Shown here one piece after another: positions 51,157 to 60,917 of a DNA stretch of 64,000 nt. This DNA comes from Sphingomonas oligoaromativorans (GTDB lineage: Bacteria; Pseudomonadota; Alphaproteobacteria; Sphingomonadales; Sphingomonadaceae), in the NCBI RefSeq assembly GCF_011762195.1, contig NZ_JAASQK010000005.1, positions 186,001 through 250,000 on the forward strand. Direction: 5' to 3'. A program made the position numbers and the translations under genes. Position 1 is the stretch's first letter. The number at the start of each line of letters is the position of its first letter. A model generated the notes under the pieces. The model was not told the origin of the DNA, did no database searches, and saw only the letters and a program-made list of their open reading frames with translations.

Positions 51157-52527
51157 ATGCACCTGCTGAAGCCCACCCTGCTTCCGTCGCTGGCAATGGC
51201 ACTTCTGCTCGCCGGCTGCGGCGACAGGGCGACACTCGACGAGTCGGCGGGGCAAGGCCCCAACCCCGCGCTGCCCGACGAGGTGCATGACTGGATTCCC
51301 ACCGTGAAGGTGGCCTCCGTCGTCGGCTGGGCGGACGGGCAGACGCCCAAGCCCGCCACCGGCCTCGCGGTCAACGCCTTCGCGCGAGATCTCTCGCATC
51401 CGCGCTGGCTGGCGGTGCTGCCCAATGGCGACGTGCTGGTGGCCGAGGCCAGCGCCCCGCCTCAGCCGGGCGAGGCCAAGGGCATCCGCGGCGCCGTCCA
51501 GCGCTGGCTGTTCAAGAAGGCGGGCTCGGCGGTGCCGTCGGCCAACCGCATCACGCTGCTGCGCGACACCGATGGCGATGGCGTGGCCGATGTGAAGACC
51601 ACCTTCCTCAACGATCTCCACAGCCCGTTCGGCATGGCGCTGGTGGGCAACACGCTCTACGTCGCCGACACCGACGCGCTGCTCGCTTTCCCCTATCAGC
51701 CGGGCGAGACGGCGATCCACGCCGCCCCCGTCAAGATCGTCGACCTGCCCGGCGGCCCGATCGACCATCACTGGACCAAGAACGTCATCGCCTCGCCGGA
51801 CGGATCGAAGCTCTATGTGACGGTGGGCTCCAACTCCAATGTCGGCGAGAACGGCATGGCCGCCGAGCAAGGCCGCGCCGCCATCTGGGAGGTCGATCCC
51901 AAGACCCACGCGCACCGCATCTTCGCGGGCGGGCTGCGCAACCCCAACGGCATGGGCTGGGCGTCCGACGGGCGGCTGTGGACGGTGGTGAACGAGCGCG
52001 ACGAACTGGGCTCCGATCTCGTGCCCGATTATCTGACCTCGGTGGAGGACAGCGACTTCTTCGGCTGGCCCTGGCGCTATTGGGGGAGCCGTGTCGACGC
52101 CCGCGTGAAGGCGCCGGCGCCGGATTATGTCGGCAACACCCGCGCGCCGGATTATGCGCTGGGCGCGCACACCGCTTCGCTCGGCCTCACCTTTGCGACC
52201 GGGCAGCGGCTCGGGCCGGGCTATGCCGAGGGCGCCTTCATCGGCCAGCATGGCTCGTGGAACCGCAACCCGCCGTCGGGCTACAAGGTGGTGTTCGTGC
52301 CCTTCTCGGCCGGCCATCCGACCGGCGCCAAGCCGACGACCGTGCTCGACGGCTTCCTGGTCGGCAACAAGGCACGCGGGCGGCCGGTGGGCGTCGTGAT
52401 CGACAAGCCGGGCGACCTGCTGGTCGCGGACGATGTCGGCAATGTCGTGTGGCGCGTCACCCCGGCCGGCGGACAGGCGCCGACGCGCATGGCCGCCGCC
52501 GTGCCCCAAAGGCTTGCTGGCTGGTGA
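51157..52527 (+). CDS. Lipoprotein sorbosone/glucose-dehydrogenase-like beta-propeller
   Basis: A 456-aa exported protein of the soluble quinoprotein glucose/sorbosone dehydrogenase fold. The signal peptide ends in lipobox LLAGC. Blade motifs include HPRWLAVLPNGDVLVAEASA, LLRDTDGDGVAD, SPFGMALVGNTLYVADTDALL, GLRNPNGMGWA, GWPWRYWG, and FIGQHGSWNRNPPSGYKVVFVPF. These fit the PQQ-dependent sugar dehydrogenase superfamily, but substrate and cofactor are uncertain. It interrupts the usual corC-lnt adjacency. Confidence 0.87.
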   Translation: MHLLKPTLLPSLAMALLLAGCGDRATLDESAGQGPNPALPDEVHDWIPTVKVASVVGWADGQTPKPATGLAVNAFARDLSHPRWLAVLPNGDVLVAEASAPPQPGEAKGIRGAVQRWLFKKAGSAVPSANRITLLRDTDGDGVADVKTTFLNDLHSPFGMALVGNTLYVADTDALLAFPYQPGETAIHAAPVKIVDLPGGPIDHHWTKNVIASPDGSKLYVTVGSNSNVGENGMAAEQGRAAIWEVDPKTHAHRIFAGGLRNPNGMGWASDGRLWTVVNERDELGSDLVPDYLTSVEDSDFFGWPWRYWGSRVDARVKAPAPDYVGNTRAPDYALGAHTASLGLTFATGQRLGPGYAEGAFIGQHGSWNRNPPSGYKVVFVPFSAGHPTGAKPTTVLDGFLVGNKARGRPVGVVIDKPGDLLVADDVGNVVWRVTPAGGQAPTRMAAAVPQRLAGW

Positions 52528-52600
52528 ATGCGCCTCTCATCCGGCGTTCAGTTGCCTCCTCGTAAAAGAGGTTAACGTCGAACGAATCGGAGATGCTGTC

Positions 52601-52900
52601 ATGCGCATCATGCCTGTTGCCCTCACCGCGGCGGCCGCACTGGCCGGCTCCGCCATCGTCGCCACCCCGGCTTCCGCGCGCACTTTCGTGTCGGTCGGCA
52701 TCGGGGCGCCGGTCTATCCGGCCTATTATGGCGGTTACTATCCCGGCTATTACCCGCCCGCTTATTATGGCTACGCGCCGGTCTATTACGGCGGCTATTA
52801 TGGCGGGTATCGCCATTATTACGGCGGCGGCTATTATCATCGCGGTTATTACGGCCGTGGCTATGGCCATGGCTGGCACGGCCGGGGTCATCGGCGCTGA
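52601..52900 (+). CDS. Small secreted Tyr/Gly-rich protein
   Basis: A 99-aa protein with signal peptide (RIMPVALTAAAALAGSAIVATPASA) and a mature part that is almost entirely Tyr, Gly, Pro and His, with repeats such as YYGGYYPGYYPPAYYG and RHYYGGGYYHRGYYGRG. It has no enzymatic motif. Proteins of this kind are common in sphingomonads and of unknown role (surface, metal binding or stress have been suggested). A strong terminator follows. The next gene is similar in design but not in sequence. Confidence 0.82.
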   Translation: MRIMPVALTAAAALAGSAIVATPASARTFVSVGIGAPVYPAYYGGYYPGYYPPAYYGYAPVYYGGYYGGYRHYYGGGYYHRGYYGRGYGHGWHGRGHRR

Positions 52901-52930
52901 TCGCCGATCCTGAGCACATCATCCGAAGAG

Positions 52931-52959
52931 GCCGGACGGAAACGTCCGGCTTTTTCTTT
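52931..52959 (+). terminator. Rho-independent terminator of the Tyr/Gly-rich gene
   Basis: GCCGGACG-gaaa-CGTCCGGC followed by TTTTTCTTT. Confidence 0.93.
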
Positions 52960-53063
52960 ATCCTCTTCCCAATATGACTTTCATTTCACTGAACATCCAC
53001 CTCAGGCGAAGTTCATGACGACGGATGCAAAGTGATTCCCGTCATCGCGAAAGGAGATTTTCC

Positions 53064-53330
53064 ATGCGAACGGGTCTCATCATCTTTGCTGCCGCCGCCA
53101 CGCTGGCCACGGGCGCGGTCTCCGCGCCGGCCATCGCCGCCGGCCAGTATTACGGCAACGGCTATGGCTATGGCGATCGCCACGATCATCGTTGGGACCG
53201 CCATCATCGCTGGGACCGTCACGACCGCGACTGGCGCCGCGATCATTGGCGCCACGAACGTGAGCGCGAGTGGCGCCATCGCCACCACCGCGACTACGGT
53301 TATGGCTATGGCAATTATTACGGCTGGTGA
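53064..53330 (+). CDS. Small secreted His/Arg/Trp/Tyr-rich protein
   Basis: An 88-aa protein with signal peptide (RTGLIIFAAAATLATGAVSAPAIAA) and a mature part of repeated HRWDRHD / RHHRWDR units flanked by GYGYG blocks (NGYGYGDRH and DYGYGYGNYYGW). Charge and His content suggest metal or polyanion binding; this is inference. AAAGGAGA precedes the ATG with ideal spacing, so expression should be strong. TGAAC (52990-52994) and GTTCA (53011-53015) flank a 16-base spacer upstream and may be regulatory. Confidence 0.82.
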   Translation: MRTGLIIFAAAATLATGAVSAPAIAAGQYYGNGYGYGDRHDHRWDRHHRWDRHDRDWRRDHWRHEREREWRHRHHRDYGYGYGNYYGW

Positions 53331-53351
53331 TCGCGCCGGCTGATGGCCGAA

Positions 53352-53382
53352 GGGGCCGGGTGGAAACGCCCGGCCCCTTTTG
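53352..53382 (+). terminator. Rho-independent terminator of the His/Arg-rich gene
   Basis: GGGGCCGGG (53352-53360) with CCCGGCCCC (53369-53377), GAAA tetraloop after two further pairs, then TTTT. Confidence 0.9.
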
Positions 53383-53391
53383 TCATGGCGG

Positions 53392-53820
53392 TCAGGCGGT
53401 GGCGAACAGCTTGGCCGGATCGCGGAATGCCTTGAATTCCAGCGCATTGCCGGACGGATCGCGGAAGAACATTGTCGCCTGCTCGCCCGGCTGGCCGACG
53501 AAACGGATGTGCGGCGCGATGCCGAAGGAGACGCCCGCCGCCTCCAGCCGAGCCGCCAGCGCCCGCCATTCCTCCCAGCCCAGCACGACGCCGAAATGCG
53601 GCACCGGCACGTCATGGCCGTCGACCGGGTTGGCCGTCGCATCCTCCGACAACGCGCGCGAGGCATCGAGATGGGCGACGATCTGGTGACCGTAGAGATC
53701 GAAATCGATCCACGAGTCGGCGCTCCGCCCCTCCGGGCACCCCATCAGGCCACCGTAAAAGGCCCGCGCGGCATCGAGATCATGCACCGGGAAGGCGAGA
53801 TGGAAGGGACGCATCGTCAT
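53392..53820 (-). CDS. VOC-superfamily (glyoxalase/bleomycin-resistance) protein
   Basis: A 142-aa single vicinal-oxygen-chelate protein. [24 protein letters not shown] is the first strand-helix unit with the metal His, [17 protein letters not shown] the second His region, and [15 protein letters not shown] holds the closing Glu. This is a typical small dioxygenase or glyoxalase-like enzyme; the substrate is unknown. ATGs at 53820 and 53814 both fit. Confidence 0.87.
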   Translation of the reverse strand: MTMRPFHLAFPVHDLDAARAFYGGLMGCPEGRSADSWIDFDLYGHQIVAHLDASRALSEDATANPVDGHDVPVPHFGVVLGWEEWRALAARLEAAGVSFGIAPHIRFVGQPGEQATMFFRDPSGNALEFKAFRDPAKLFATA

Positions 53821-53921
53821 GGCCCCCTCGTAGCCCCCTCGAAACGCCGCGGGAAGATCGCCGCGAGCGGCCGGACGCGATCCGCTGGCATTCGCGGCCG
53901 AGGCAGGTTAGCGGACGCAGC

Positions 53922-55478
53922 ATGGCACCGCTTCTCTCGGCCCTCGCGCTTGGCCTGCTGTCCGCCTTCGGTTTCGCGCCCTATGGGCTGTGGCCGCTGA
54001 CCCTTCTCTCCTTCGCGCTGCTCTTCCTGTTCCTCGGCCGGGCCGGGACGTGGAAGCAGGCGGCCGCGATCGGCTGGTGCTTCGGCTTCGCGCAGTTCGT
54101 GCTGGGGCTGGACTGGATCGCCACCGCCTTCACCTATCAGGCCAACATGCCGGCCTGGCTCGGCTGGGTCGCGGTGGCGCTGCTCTCGGTCTATCTCGCG
54201 CTCTATCCGGCGCTGGCGACCGCCTCGGCCTGGTGGGCGACGAAGCGGATCGGCGGCGGGGCGGCGACGCTCACCCTGTTCCTCGGCGCGAGCTGGGCGC
54301 TCAGCGAGTGGCTGCGCGGCACGATGTTCACCGGCTTCCCGTGGAACCCCATCGCCGTCTCGGTGGTGGACCTGCCGCTCGCGCACCTTGCGCGGATCAC
54401 CGGCACCTATGCGCTGTCCGGCCTTGTCGTGGCGTCGGCGGGCTTCATCCTGATCCTCGCCACCCGCCCGCGCGAGGCACTGGCCCGCGCCAATGTCCTG
54501 AGCGCCGCCAACATTCCCGGCGCGATCGGGCTCGGCCTGCTGGTCGGCCTCTATGCGGTGCCTGCGGTTCTGCTGCGTTTCGATCCCCCCGCCCCGCCGC
54601 CCGCAGGCAAGGGACCGACGGTCCATCTCGTCCAGCCCGACATCGGGCAGGGCGAGCGCTGGGCGCCCGAACTTTCCGCCCGCCACCTCGCCCGGCTTCA
54701 GGCGCTGTCGGGCATCCCCGGCACCAAGCCGCGCCTGATCCTCTGGCCCGAGTCGGCGATCGAGGACAATGTGCAGGAAGACCCCGCCGCGCGCGCCCGG
54801 CTCGCCTCGATCCTCGGGCCGAACGACATCTTGCTCGGCGGCGGCGAAGCCCCGATCCGCGACTCGACCGGCGAGGAGATCGCCGCGCGCAACTCGATCT
54901 TCGCGATCGGCGCGGGCGGGCGGCTGATCGCGCGCTACGACAAGGCCCACCTCGTCCCCTATGGCGAATATCTGCCGATGCGCCCGATCCTCTCGCGCAT
55001 CGGCGTGTCGCGGCTCGTGCCCGGCGTGCTGGACTTCATTCCCGGCCCCGGCCCGCGGAGCATCGACCTGCCGGGCTTCGGCACCGTCGGGATGCAGCTC
55101 TGCTACGAGATGGTGTTCTCCGGCCATGTCGTTGACGAGGCGCATCGTCCGGCCTTCATCTTCAACCCCTCGAACGATGCGTGGTTCGGCCCGTCCGGCC
55201 CGGTGCAGCACCTGGCGCAGGCGCGGCTGCGCGCCATCGAGGAGGGCATTCCCATCGCCCGCGCCACGCCCAACGGCGTCTCCGCGCTGATCGATGCCGA
55301 CGGCCGCCTGCTCAAGAGCCTGCCCGCGCACGCCATGGGAATGGTGGAGCTGCCGATGCCCGCCGCCCTGCCGCCGACGATTTTCGCCCGGATCGGCAAC
55401 TGGGCGGTGCTGCTGATAGCCCTCCTTCTGGGTGGGCTGGCATTTGGCGCTAGGCGATATAAAGAGAGCTTTATATAA
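53922..55478 (+). CDS. lnt: Apolipoprotein N-acyltransferase
   Basis: A 518-aa inner-membrane enzyme adding the third acyl chain to lipoproteins. An N-terminal membrane part of about eight helices ([37 protein letters not shown]) precedes the periplasmic nitrilase domain with the triad ILWPESAIE (Glu), [14 protein letters not shown] (Lys) and [11 protein letters not shown] (Cys). The start at 53922 gives the standard length. It serves lipoproteins such as the adaptor and channel of the efflux pump. Its last codons overlap the palindrome upstream of metK. Confidence 0.95.
   Translation: MAPLLSALALGLLSAFGFAPYGLWPLTLLSFALLFLFLGRAGTWKQAAAIGWCFGFAQFVLGLDWIATAFTYQANMPAWLGWVAVALLSVYLALYPALATASAWWATKRIGGGAATLTLFLGASWALSEWLRGTMFTGFPWNPIAVSVVDLPLAHLARITGTYALSGLVVASAGFILILATRPREALARANVLSAANIPGAIGLGLLVGLYAVPAVLLRFDPPAPPPAGKGPTVHLVQPDIGQGERWAPELSARHLARLQALSGIPGTKPRLILWPESAIEDNVQEDPAARARLASILGPNDILLGGGEAPIRDSTGEEIAARNSIFAIGAGGRLIARYDKAHLVPYGEYLPMRPILSRIGVSRLVPGVLDFIPGPGPRSIDLPGFGTVGMQLCYEMVFSGHVVDEAHRPAFIFNPSNDAWFGPSGPVQHLAQARLRAIEEGIPIARATPNGVSALIDADGRLLKSLPAHAMGMVELPMPAALPPTIFARIGNWAVLLIALLLGGLAFGARRYKESFI
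55457..55476. promoter_or_regulatory. ArsR/SahR-like palindrome upstream of metK
   Basis: ATATAAAG-AGAG-CTTTATAT: 8-bp arms, four-base centre, 43 bases before the metK ATG and overlapping the end of lnt. A second perfect palindrome, AGCTTTATATAAAGCT (55467-55482), shares one arm. AT-rich palindromes of this type are bound by ArsR-family regulators, and SahR controls SAM-cycle genes through a similar site. Confidence 0.5.
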
Positions 55479-55519
55479 AGCTTCCTCTAACTGCTTCCTT
55501 CCAAGGATCATCCGAAACG

Positions 55520-56734
55520 ATGCGCAGCGATTATCTCTTCACGTCCGAGTCCGTGTCCGAAGGCCATCCCGACAAGGTTGCCGACCAGATCTCCGACGCC
55601 GTCGTCGACCTGTTCCTGTCCAAGGATGCGGAGGCGCGCGTCGCCTGCGAGACGATGACGACCACCAACAAGGTCGTCCTGGCCGGCGAAATCCGCTGCA
55701 AGGGCGTGTTCGAGAACGACCGGTGGGCGCCGGGCGCGCTCGACGAGATCGAAGCCGCCGTCCGCGCGACCGTGAAGCGCATCGGCTATGAGCAGTCGGG
55801 CTTCCACTGGCAGACCTTCGACTTCGAGAACAATCTCCACGGCCAGTCCGCACATATCGCGCAGGGCGTCGACGAGAGCGGCAACAAGGACGAAGGCGCC
55901 GGCGATCAGGGCATCATGTTCGGTTACGCGACCGACGAGACGCCCGATTACATGCCCGCGACGCTCTATTACTCGCACCGCATCCTCGAGAAGATGGCGA
56001 AGGATCGCCACGCCAAGGTCGTCCCCTTCCTGGAGCCCGACGCCAAGAGCCAGGTGACGCTCCAATATGAGGGCGGCGTGCCGGTCCGCGCCACCGCGCT
56101 GGTCGTCTCGACCCAGCACGCACCGGGCTATTTCTACGACGGCAACGAGGGTTCGCCGGAGCTCTACAAGGAGCTTCGCGACTATGTCGTCGGCGTCATG
56201 ACCGACGTGCTGCCGGAAGGCTTCATCACCGACGAGACCAAGATCTACGTCAACCCGACCGGCCGCTTCGAGATCGGCGGGCCGGACGGCGACGCCGGCC
56301 TCACCGGCCGCAAGATCATCGTCGACACCTATGGCGGCGCCTCCCCGCACGGCGGCGGCGCCTTCTCGGGCAAGGATCCCACCAAGGTGGACCGCTCGGC
56401 CGCCTATGTGTCGCGCTATCTCGCCAAGAACGTGGTCGCGGCGGGCCTCGCCAAGCGCTGCACCATCCAGCTCAGCTACGCGATCGGCATCGCCGAGCCG
56501 CTGTCGATCTATGTCGACACCCACGGCACCGGCACCGTCGACGAGGCGGCGATCGAGGCGGTGCTGCCCAAGCTCGTGCGCCTGACGCCGAAGGGCATCC
56601 GCACGCATCTCGGCCTCAACAAGCCGATCTATCAGGCGTCCGCCGCCTACGGTCATTTCGGCCGCCAGCCCGAGGGCGACTTCTTCTCCTGGGAGAAGAC
56701 CGACCTCGTCGACGCGCTCAAGGCCGCGTTCTGA
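55520..56734 (+). CDS. metK: S-adenosylmethionine synthetase
   Basis: A 404-aa enzyme making SAM from ATP and methionine. It has [33 protein letters not shown] and [19 protein letters not shown], the three family signatures with Mg and triphosphate ligands. It starts [17 protein letters not shown] as expected. SAM feeds the methyltransferases and radical-SAM enzymes encoded nearby (RlmE, MiaB). No known SAM riboswitch is recognisable upstream; a palindrome suggests repressor control. Confidence 0.97.
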   Translation: MRSDYLFTSESVSEGHPDKVADQISDAVVDLFLSKDAEARVACETMTTTNKVVLAGEIRCKGVFENDRWAPGALDEIEAAVRATVKRIGYEQSGFHWQTFDFENNLHGQSAHIAQGVDESGNKDEGAGDQGIMFGYATDETPDYMPATLYYSHRILEKMAKDRHAKVVPFLEPDAKSQVTLQYEGGVPVRATALVVSTQHAPGYFYDGNEGSPELYKELRDYVVGVMTDVLPEGFITDETKIYVNPTGRFEIGGPDGDAGLTGRKIIVDTYGGASPHGGGAFSGKDPTKVDRSAAYVSRYLAKNVVAAGLAKRCTIQLSYAIGIAEPLSIYVDTHGTGTVDEAAIEAVLPKLVRLTPKGIRTHLGLNKPIYQASAAYGHFGRQPEGDFFSWEKTDLVDALKAAF

Positions 56735-56743
56735 TCCGATGCC

Positions 56744-56776
56744 GGGCCGGCGCGGGGATGCCCTCCGCGCCGGCCC
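56744..56776 (+). terminator. Strong hairpin after metK
   Basis: GGGCCGGCGCGG (56744-56755) pairs perfectly with CCGCGCCGGCCC (56765-56776) over a nine-base loop, just after the metK stop. No U-run follows. Confidence 0.6.
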
Positions 56777-56827
56777 GAACGAATCTGCCGGCAACTTGAT
56801 CTGCCTTAGTATGCAAGGCCTCCGATC

Positions 56828-56873
56828 TGCTATGATGCCTCCATCGCCGGCCGTCTTCCGCAGGTGCCGGCGA
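56828..56873 (+). promoter_or_regulatory. Extended -10 promoter and leader hairpin before the 61-aa gene
   Basis: TGCTATGAT (56828-56836) reads as an extended -10 box. Shortly after it TCGCCGGC (56844-56851) pairs with GCCGGCGA (56866-56873), a stable leader hairpin 45 bases before the ATG. Confidence 0.4.
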
Positions 56874-56918
56874 CGAGAGATGGTATAGTGCTCTGACCTG
56901 CACATGGCGGAGCGGTTC

Positions 56919-57104
56919 ATGCATTATCGGCTCTATGGCCTCGACGATTCCACGGGGAAGATCGTCAATGGCAACGACTTGCAGGTGAAGACCGACGAGG
57001 ATGCGATCCGTGTCGGCCACGAGACCTATCCCGAACACAGCTTCGAAATCTGGTGTCGCGCGCGCCGCGTGCTGACCCATCGCGCGGGCGAGTCCGCCGC
57101 ATAG
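56919..57104 (+). CDS. Conserved-looking small protein of unknown function
   Basis: A 61-aa cytoplasmic protein: HYRLYGLDDSTGKIVNGNDLQVKTD and then EDAIRVGHETYPEHSFEIW. Balanced composition and the start-strand / loop / helix rhythm look like a genuine small domain, not a shadow; no family is recognised. ATG 56919 follows GGAG with good spacing; an in-frame ATG at 56904 has none. It carries its own promoter-like sequence and leader hairpin. Confidence 0.7.
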   Translation: MHYRLYGLDDSTGKIVNGNDLQVKTDEDAIRVGHETYPEHSFEIWCRARRVLTHRAGESAA

Positions 57105-57140
57105 GCGAGTCGCTGGCGCTCCGCCGCGCATCGGGGCAGG

Positions 57141-57752
57141 ATGGCGGCCATGGACCGTCCGATCACCACCGGCATCCATGGCGGCCCCGTGGCGGGCATG
57201 ATCCGGCACCGGCACGCGCTCTTCGTGCTGCTCATCCTGCTCGCCGCCGGGCTCATCGAGTGGGCCAATGGCCGCTCGCTCCTCTGCCCATGCGGCCATG
57301 TCGCGCTGTGGACCGGCACCGTCCATGGCCCCGAGAACAGCCAGCAGATTGCCGACTGGTACAGCCTGAGCCACCTCGTCCACGGCCTGCTCTTCTACGG
57401 AGGCCTTTGGCTGGTCGCGCGGCGCTGGCCGGTGGGGCGGCGGCTCGTGCTGGCGACGGCGATCGAGGCGGGATGGGAATTGCTCGAAAACTCGCCCATC
57501 ATCATCGATCGCTATCGCGCCGCGACGATGGCGTGGGGCTATTCCGGCGACTCCGTCCTGAACTCGATGAGCGATATCCTGTTCATGATCGCCGGCTTCC
57601 TCATCGCCCGGCGGCTGCCAACATGGGGATCGGTGGCGTTGGGCCTCGCGCTGGAACTGATCGCGCTCGCCGCGATCCGCGACAATCTGACGCTCAACGT
57701 GCTGATGCTCGTCCATCCGATCGAGGCGGTCCGCGTCTGGCAGGGCGGCTGA
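57141..57752 (+). CDS. DUF2585 (UPF0314) membrane protein
   Basis: A 203-aa protein with about four or five hydrophobic helices. [44 protein letters not shown] with its CxCG motif, then [34 protein letters not shown] are the hallmarks of DUF2585, found almost only in alphaproteobacteria. Conserved His, Glu, Asp and Arg residues in the membrane part suggest catalysis, but no function is known. ATG codons at 57141 and 57150 are both possible. Confidence 0.88.
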   Translation: MAAMDRPITTGIHGGPVAGMIRHRHALFVLLILLAAGLIEWANGRSLLCPCGHVALWTGTVHGPENSQQIADWYSLSHLVHGLLFYGGLWLVARRWPVGRRLVLATAIEAGWELLENSPIIIDRYRAATMAWGYSGDSVLNSMSDILFMIAGFLIARRLPTWGSVALGLALELIALAAIRDNLTLNVLMLVHPIEAVRVWQGG

Positions 57753-57805
57753 GGCGCTTGCACTTTCCGCATGGGCGACCCACTTCATGAGCGGTTGCCC
57801 TCCTC

Positions 57806-57820
57806 GAACAAATATGGAAC
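57806..57820. promoter_or_regulatory. LexA (SOS) box at uvrA
   Basis: GAAC-N7-GAAC on the plus strand, that is GTTC-N7-GTTC on the minus strand, the alphaproteobacterial LexA site. It ends 11 bases before the uvrA ATG at 57832. Confidence 0.8.
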
Positions 57821-57831
57821 AAATCAGCCCC

Positions 57832-60750
57832 ATGCTGACTCACATCTCCGTCCGTGGTGCCCGCGAGCACAATCTCAAGGGTGTCGATCTCGATCTGCCG
57901 AGGGACAGACTGATCGTCATCACGGGGCTTTCGGGCTCGGGCAAGTCGAGCCTCGCCTTCGACACCATCTATGCCGAGGGGCAGCGCCGCTATGTCGAGT
58001 CGCTGTCGGCCTATGCGCGCCAGTTCCTCGAGCTGATGCAGAAGCCCGACGTCGATCATATCGAGGGCCTCTCCCCCGCCATCTCGATCGAGCAGAAGAC
58101 GACCTCGCGCAATCCGCGCTCGACGGTCGCGACGGTCACCGAGATCTACGACTATATGCGCCTGCTGTGGGCGCGGGTCGGCATCCCCTATTCGCCCGCG
58201 ACGGGCCTGCCGATCAGCGCGCAGACGGTCAGCCAGATGGTCGATCGCGTCATGGCGTTGCCCGAGGGCACGCGCTTCCTGCTGCTCGCGCCGGTCGTCC
58301 GCGGGCGCAAGGGCGAGTATAAGAAGGAACTGGCCGAGTGGCAGAAGGACGGCTTCCAGCGCGTCCGCATCGACGGCACGATCTACGAGATCGAGGAAGC
58401 TCCCGCGCTCGACAAGAAGTATAAGCATGACATCGAGGTGGTGGTGGACCGCCTCGTCGTCCGCCCGGATATCGAGACGCGCCTCGCGCAGAGCTTCGAG
58501 ACGGCGCTGAAGCTGGCCGAGGGGCTGGCTTATGCCGACGTGCTGGGCGAGGTGCAGCCGACCGCCGATCTCAAGAAGGGCATCAAGGCGCTGGCGCTGC
58601 CCGAGGGGGTGGCCGAGCGGATCACCTTCAGCGAGAAGTTCGCCTGCCCCGTCTCGGGTTTCACCATCGCCGAGATCGAGCCGCGCCTCTTCTCGTTCAA
58701 CGCGCCGCAGGGCGCCTGCCCGGCCTGCGATGGCCTGGGCGAGAAGCTCTATTTCGATCCCGACCTCGTCGTCCCCAACGAGCATCTGTCGATCAAGCAG
58801 GGCGCGGTCGTGCCGTGGGCGAAGAGCAATCCGCCCTCGCCTTATTACATGCAGGTGCTCTCCAGCCTCGCGGCGGAGTTCGGTTTCGATCTCACGACGC
58901 CGTGGAACGAGCTGACGGAGGAACAGCGCGACCTGATCCTCCATGGTTCGAAGGGCCGCGCGGTGACGCTGCGCTTCATGGACGGGCGCAAATCCTATGA
59001 GGTGAAGAAGCCGTTCGAAGGCGTGATCGGCAATCTCGAACGCCGGATGCTCTCGACCGAGAGCGCGTGGATGCGCGAGGAGCTGTCCAAGTACCAGTCG
59101 TCGCGCCATTGCGAGGTGTGCGAAGGCGCCCGCCTCAAGCCCGAGGCGCGCGCGGTGAAGATCGCGGGCGAGGACATCTCGATCGCCACCCGCCGCGCGG
59201 TCGGCCCGGCGCTGGCCTTCTTCCGCGACCTGCCCAACCATCTGAACGACCAGCAGAAGCAGATCGCCGAACGCATCCTCAAGGAGATCGTCGAGCGCCT
59301 CGGCTTCCTCGACAATGTCGGCCTCGATTATCTCAACCTCGACCGCACCTCGGGCACGCTGTCGGGCGGCGAGAGCCAGCGCATCCGTCTGGCGTCGCAG
59401 ATCGGCTCGGGGCTGTCGGGCGTGCTCTATGTGCTCGACGAGCCCTCGATCGGCCTCCACCAGCGCGACAATGACCGACTGCTGGTGACGCTGCGCCGCC
59501 TGCGCGATCTCGGCAACACCGTGATCGTCGTCGAGCATGACGAGGATGCGATCCGCACCGCGGACCATATCGTCGACATGGGGCCGGGCGCCGGCGTCCA
59601 TGGCGGCGCGGTGGTGGCCGAAGGCTCGCTCGACGACATCCTCGCCAACGAGAATAGCCTGACCGGCGACTATCTCGCCGGCCGCCGCGCAGTGGGCGTG
59701 CCGTCCGAACGCCGCAAGGGCAATGGCAAGAAGCTGACGGTCAAGGGCGCGAAGGCGAACAACCTGAAGGACGTCACCGCCTCGATCCCGCTCGGCACCT
59801 TCACCTGCATCACCGGCGTGTCGGGCTCGGGCAAGTCGACATTCACGATCGACACCTTGTTCGCCTCCGCCAGCCGGACCTTGAACGGCGCGCGCGTGCT
59901 GGCCGGCGCGCACGAGAAGATCGAGGGGCTCAAGCATCTCGACAAGGTGATCGACATCGACCAGTCGCCGATCGGCCGCACCCCGCGCTCGAACCCGGCG
60001 ACCTACACCGGCGCCTTCACCCAGATTCGCGACTGGTTCGCGGGGCTGCCGGAGTCACAGGCGCGCGGCTACAAGCCGGGCCGCTTCAGCTTCAACGTCA
60101 AGGGCGGGCGCTGCGAGGCGTGCAGCGGCGACGGGCTCATCAAGATCGAGATGCACTTCCTGCCCGACGTCTACGTCACCTGCGACGTCTGCCACGGCAA
60201 GCGCTACAACCGCGAGACGCTGGAAGTGACCTTCAAGGGCAAGTCGATCGCCGACGTGCTCGACATGACCTGCGAGGACGCGGTCGAGTTCTTCAAGGCG
60301 GTGCCCGGCATCCGCGACAAGATGGCGATGCTGGTCGAGGTGGGGCTCGGCTATGTGAAGGTCGGCCAGCAGGCCACCACCCTGTCCGGCGGCGAGGCGC
60401 AGCGCGTGAAGCTCGCCAAGGAGCTGTCGCGCCGCGCCACCGGCAACACGCTCTACATCCTCGACGAGCCCACCACGGGGCTCCATTTCGAGGATGTGCG
60501 CAAACTGCTGGAGGTGCTCCACGCGCTGGTCGAGCAGGGCAATACGGTGGTGGTGATCGAACATAATCTGGAGGTCATCAAGACCGCCGACTGGATCATC
60601 GACCTCGGCCCCGAAGGCGGCGACAAGGGCGGCGAGATCGTCGCCACCGGCACGCCCGAACAGGTGGTGAAGGAGAAGCGGAGCTATACCGGCGCGTATC
60701 TCAAGCCGCTGCTGGAGATGGCGAAGGGTGAGCGCGTGGCGGCCGAATAA
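57832..60750 (+). CDS. uvrA: Excinuclease ABC subunit A
   Basis: A 972-aa DNA-damage sensor of nucleotide excision repair. It has two ABC ATPase modules: [26 protein letters not shown] and [15 protein letters not shown] (Walker A), with [14 protein letters not shown] and [15 protein letters not shown] signatures. Zinc sites include [15 protein letters not shown] and [29 protein letters not shown] in pieces. The start at 57832 gives the standard [17 protein letters not shown]. Earlier in-frame ATGs at 57814 and 57787 would place the LexA box inside the coding sequence, so they are rejected. SOS control is expected. Confidence 0.96.
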   Translation: MLTHISVRGAREHNLKGVDLDLPRDRLIVITGLSGSGKSSLAFDTIYAEGQRRYVESLSAYARQFLELMQKPDVDHIEGLSPAISIEQKTTSRNPRSTVATVTEIYDYMRLLWARVGIPYSPATGLPISAQTVSQMVDRVMALPEGTRFLLLAPVVRGRKGEYKKELAEWQKDGFQRVRIDGTIYEIEEAPALDKKYKHDIEVVVDRLVVRPDIETRLAQSFETALKLAEGLAYADVLGEVQPTADLKKGIKALALPEGVAERITFSEKFACPVSGFTIAEIEPRLFSFNAPQGACPACDGLGEKLYFDPDLVVPNEHLSIKQGAVVPWAKSNPPSPYYMQVLSSLAAEFGFDLTTPWNELTEEQRDLILHGSKGRAVTLRFMDGRKSYEVKKPFEGVIGNLERRMLSTESAWMREELSKYQSSRHCEVCEGARLKPEARAVKIAGEDISIATRRAVGPALAFFRDLPNHLNDQQKQIAERILKEIVERLGFLDNVGLDYLNLDRTSGTLSGGESQRIRLASQIGSGLSGVLYVLDEPSIGLHQRDNDRLLVTLRRLRDLGNTVIVVEHDEDAIRTADHIVDMGPGAGVHGGAVVAEGSLDDILANENSLTGDYLAGRRAVGVPSERRKGNGKKLTVKGAKANNLKDVTASIPLGTFTCITGVSGSGKSTFTIDTLFASASRTLNGARVLAGAHEKIEGLKHLDKVIDIDQSPIGRTPRSNPATYTGAFTQIRDWFAGLPESQARGYKPGRFSFNVKGGRCEACSGDGLIKIEMHFLPDVYVTCDVCHGKRYNRETLEVTFKGKSIADVLDMTCEDAVEFFKAVPGIRDKMAMLVEVGLGYVKVGQQATTLSGGEAQRVKLAKELSRRATGNTLYILDEPTTGLHFEDVRKLLEVLHALVEQGNTVVVIEHNLEVIKTADWIIDLGPEGGDKGGEIVATGTPEQVVKEKRSYTGAYLKPLLEMAKGERVAAE

Positions 60751-60805
60751 CAGGCCGTTCGGCGAGGTCCGCCCGCATTTTCCCGCGCCGATCTCGCCCG
60801 GACGC

Positions 60806-60847
60806 AAAAAGCCCCGTGACGAAAGGGGGAGATCGTCACGGGGCTTT
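60806..60847. terminator. Bidirectional rho-independent terminator
   Basis: An 11-bp stem GCCCCGTGACG (60811-60821) with CGTCACGGGGC (60834-60844). AAAAA on the left gives a U-run for minus-strand transcripts; TTT on the right is weaker. It separates uvrA from the convergent small gene. Confidence 0.88.
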
Positions 60848-60917
60848 CCGAACTATCCGCTGGTGCGGATCACGCAACCATACGCAACCTTCCCCGCCCG
60901 GAGGCGGGGCACAAAAC

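Noticed and set aside
55479-55519. SAM or SAM/SAH riboswitch before metK
   Set aside because: The space between lnt and metK is only about 40 bases and shows none of the conserved riboswitch stems I know; a repressor palindrome explains it better.
57787-57831. Longer N terminus for UvrA
   Set aside because: It would place the LexA box and a non-family extension inside the protein; [14 protein letters not shown] is the normal start.
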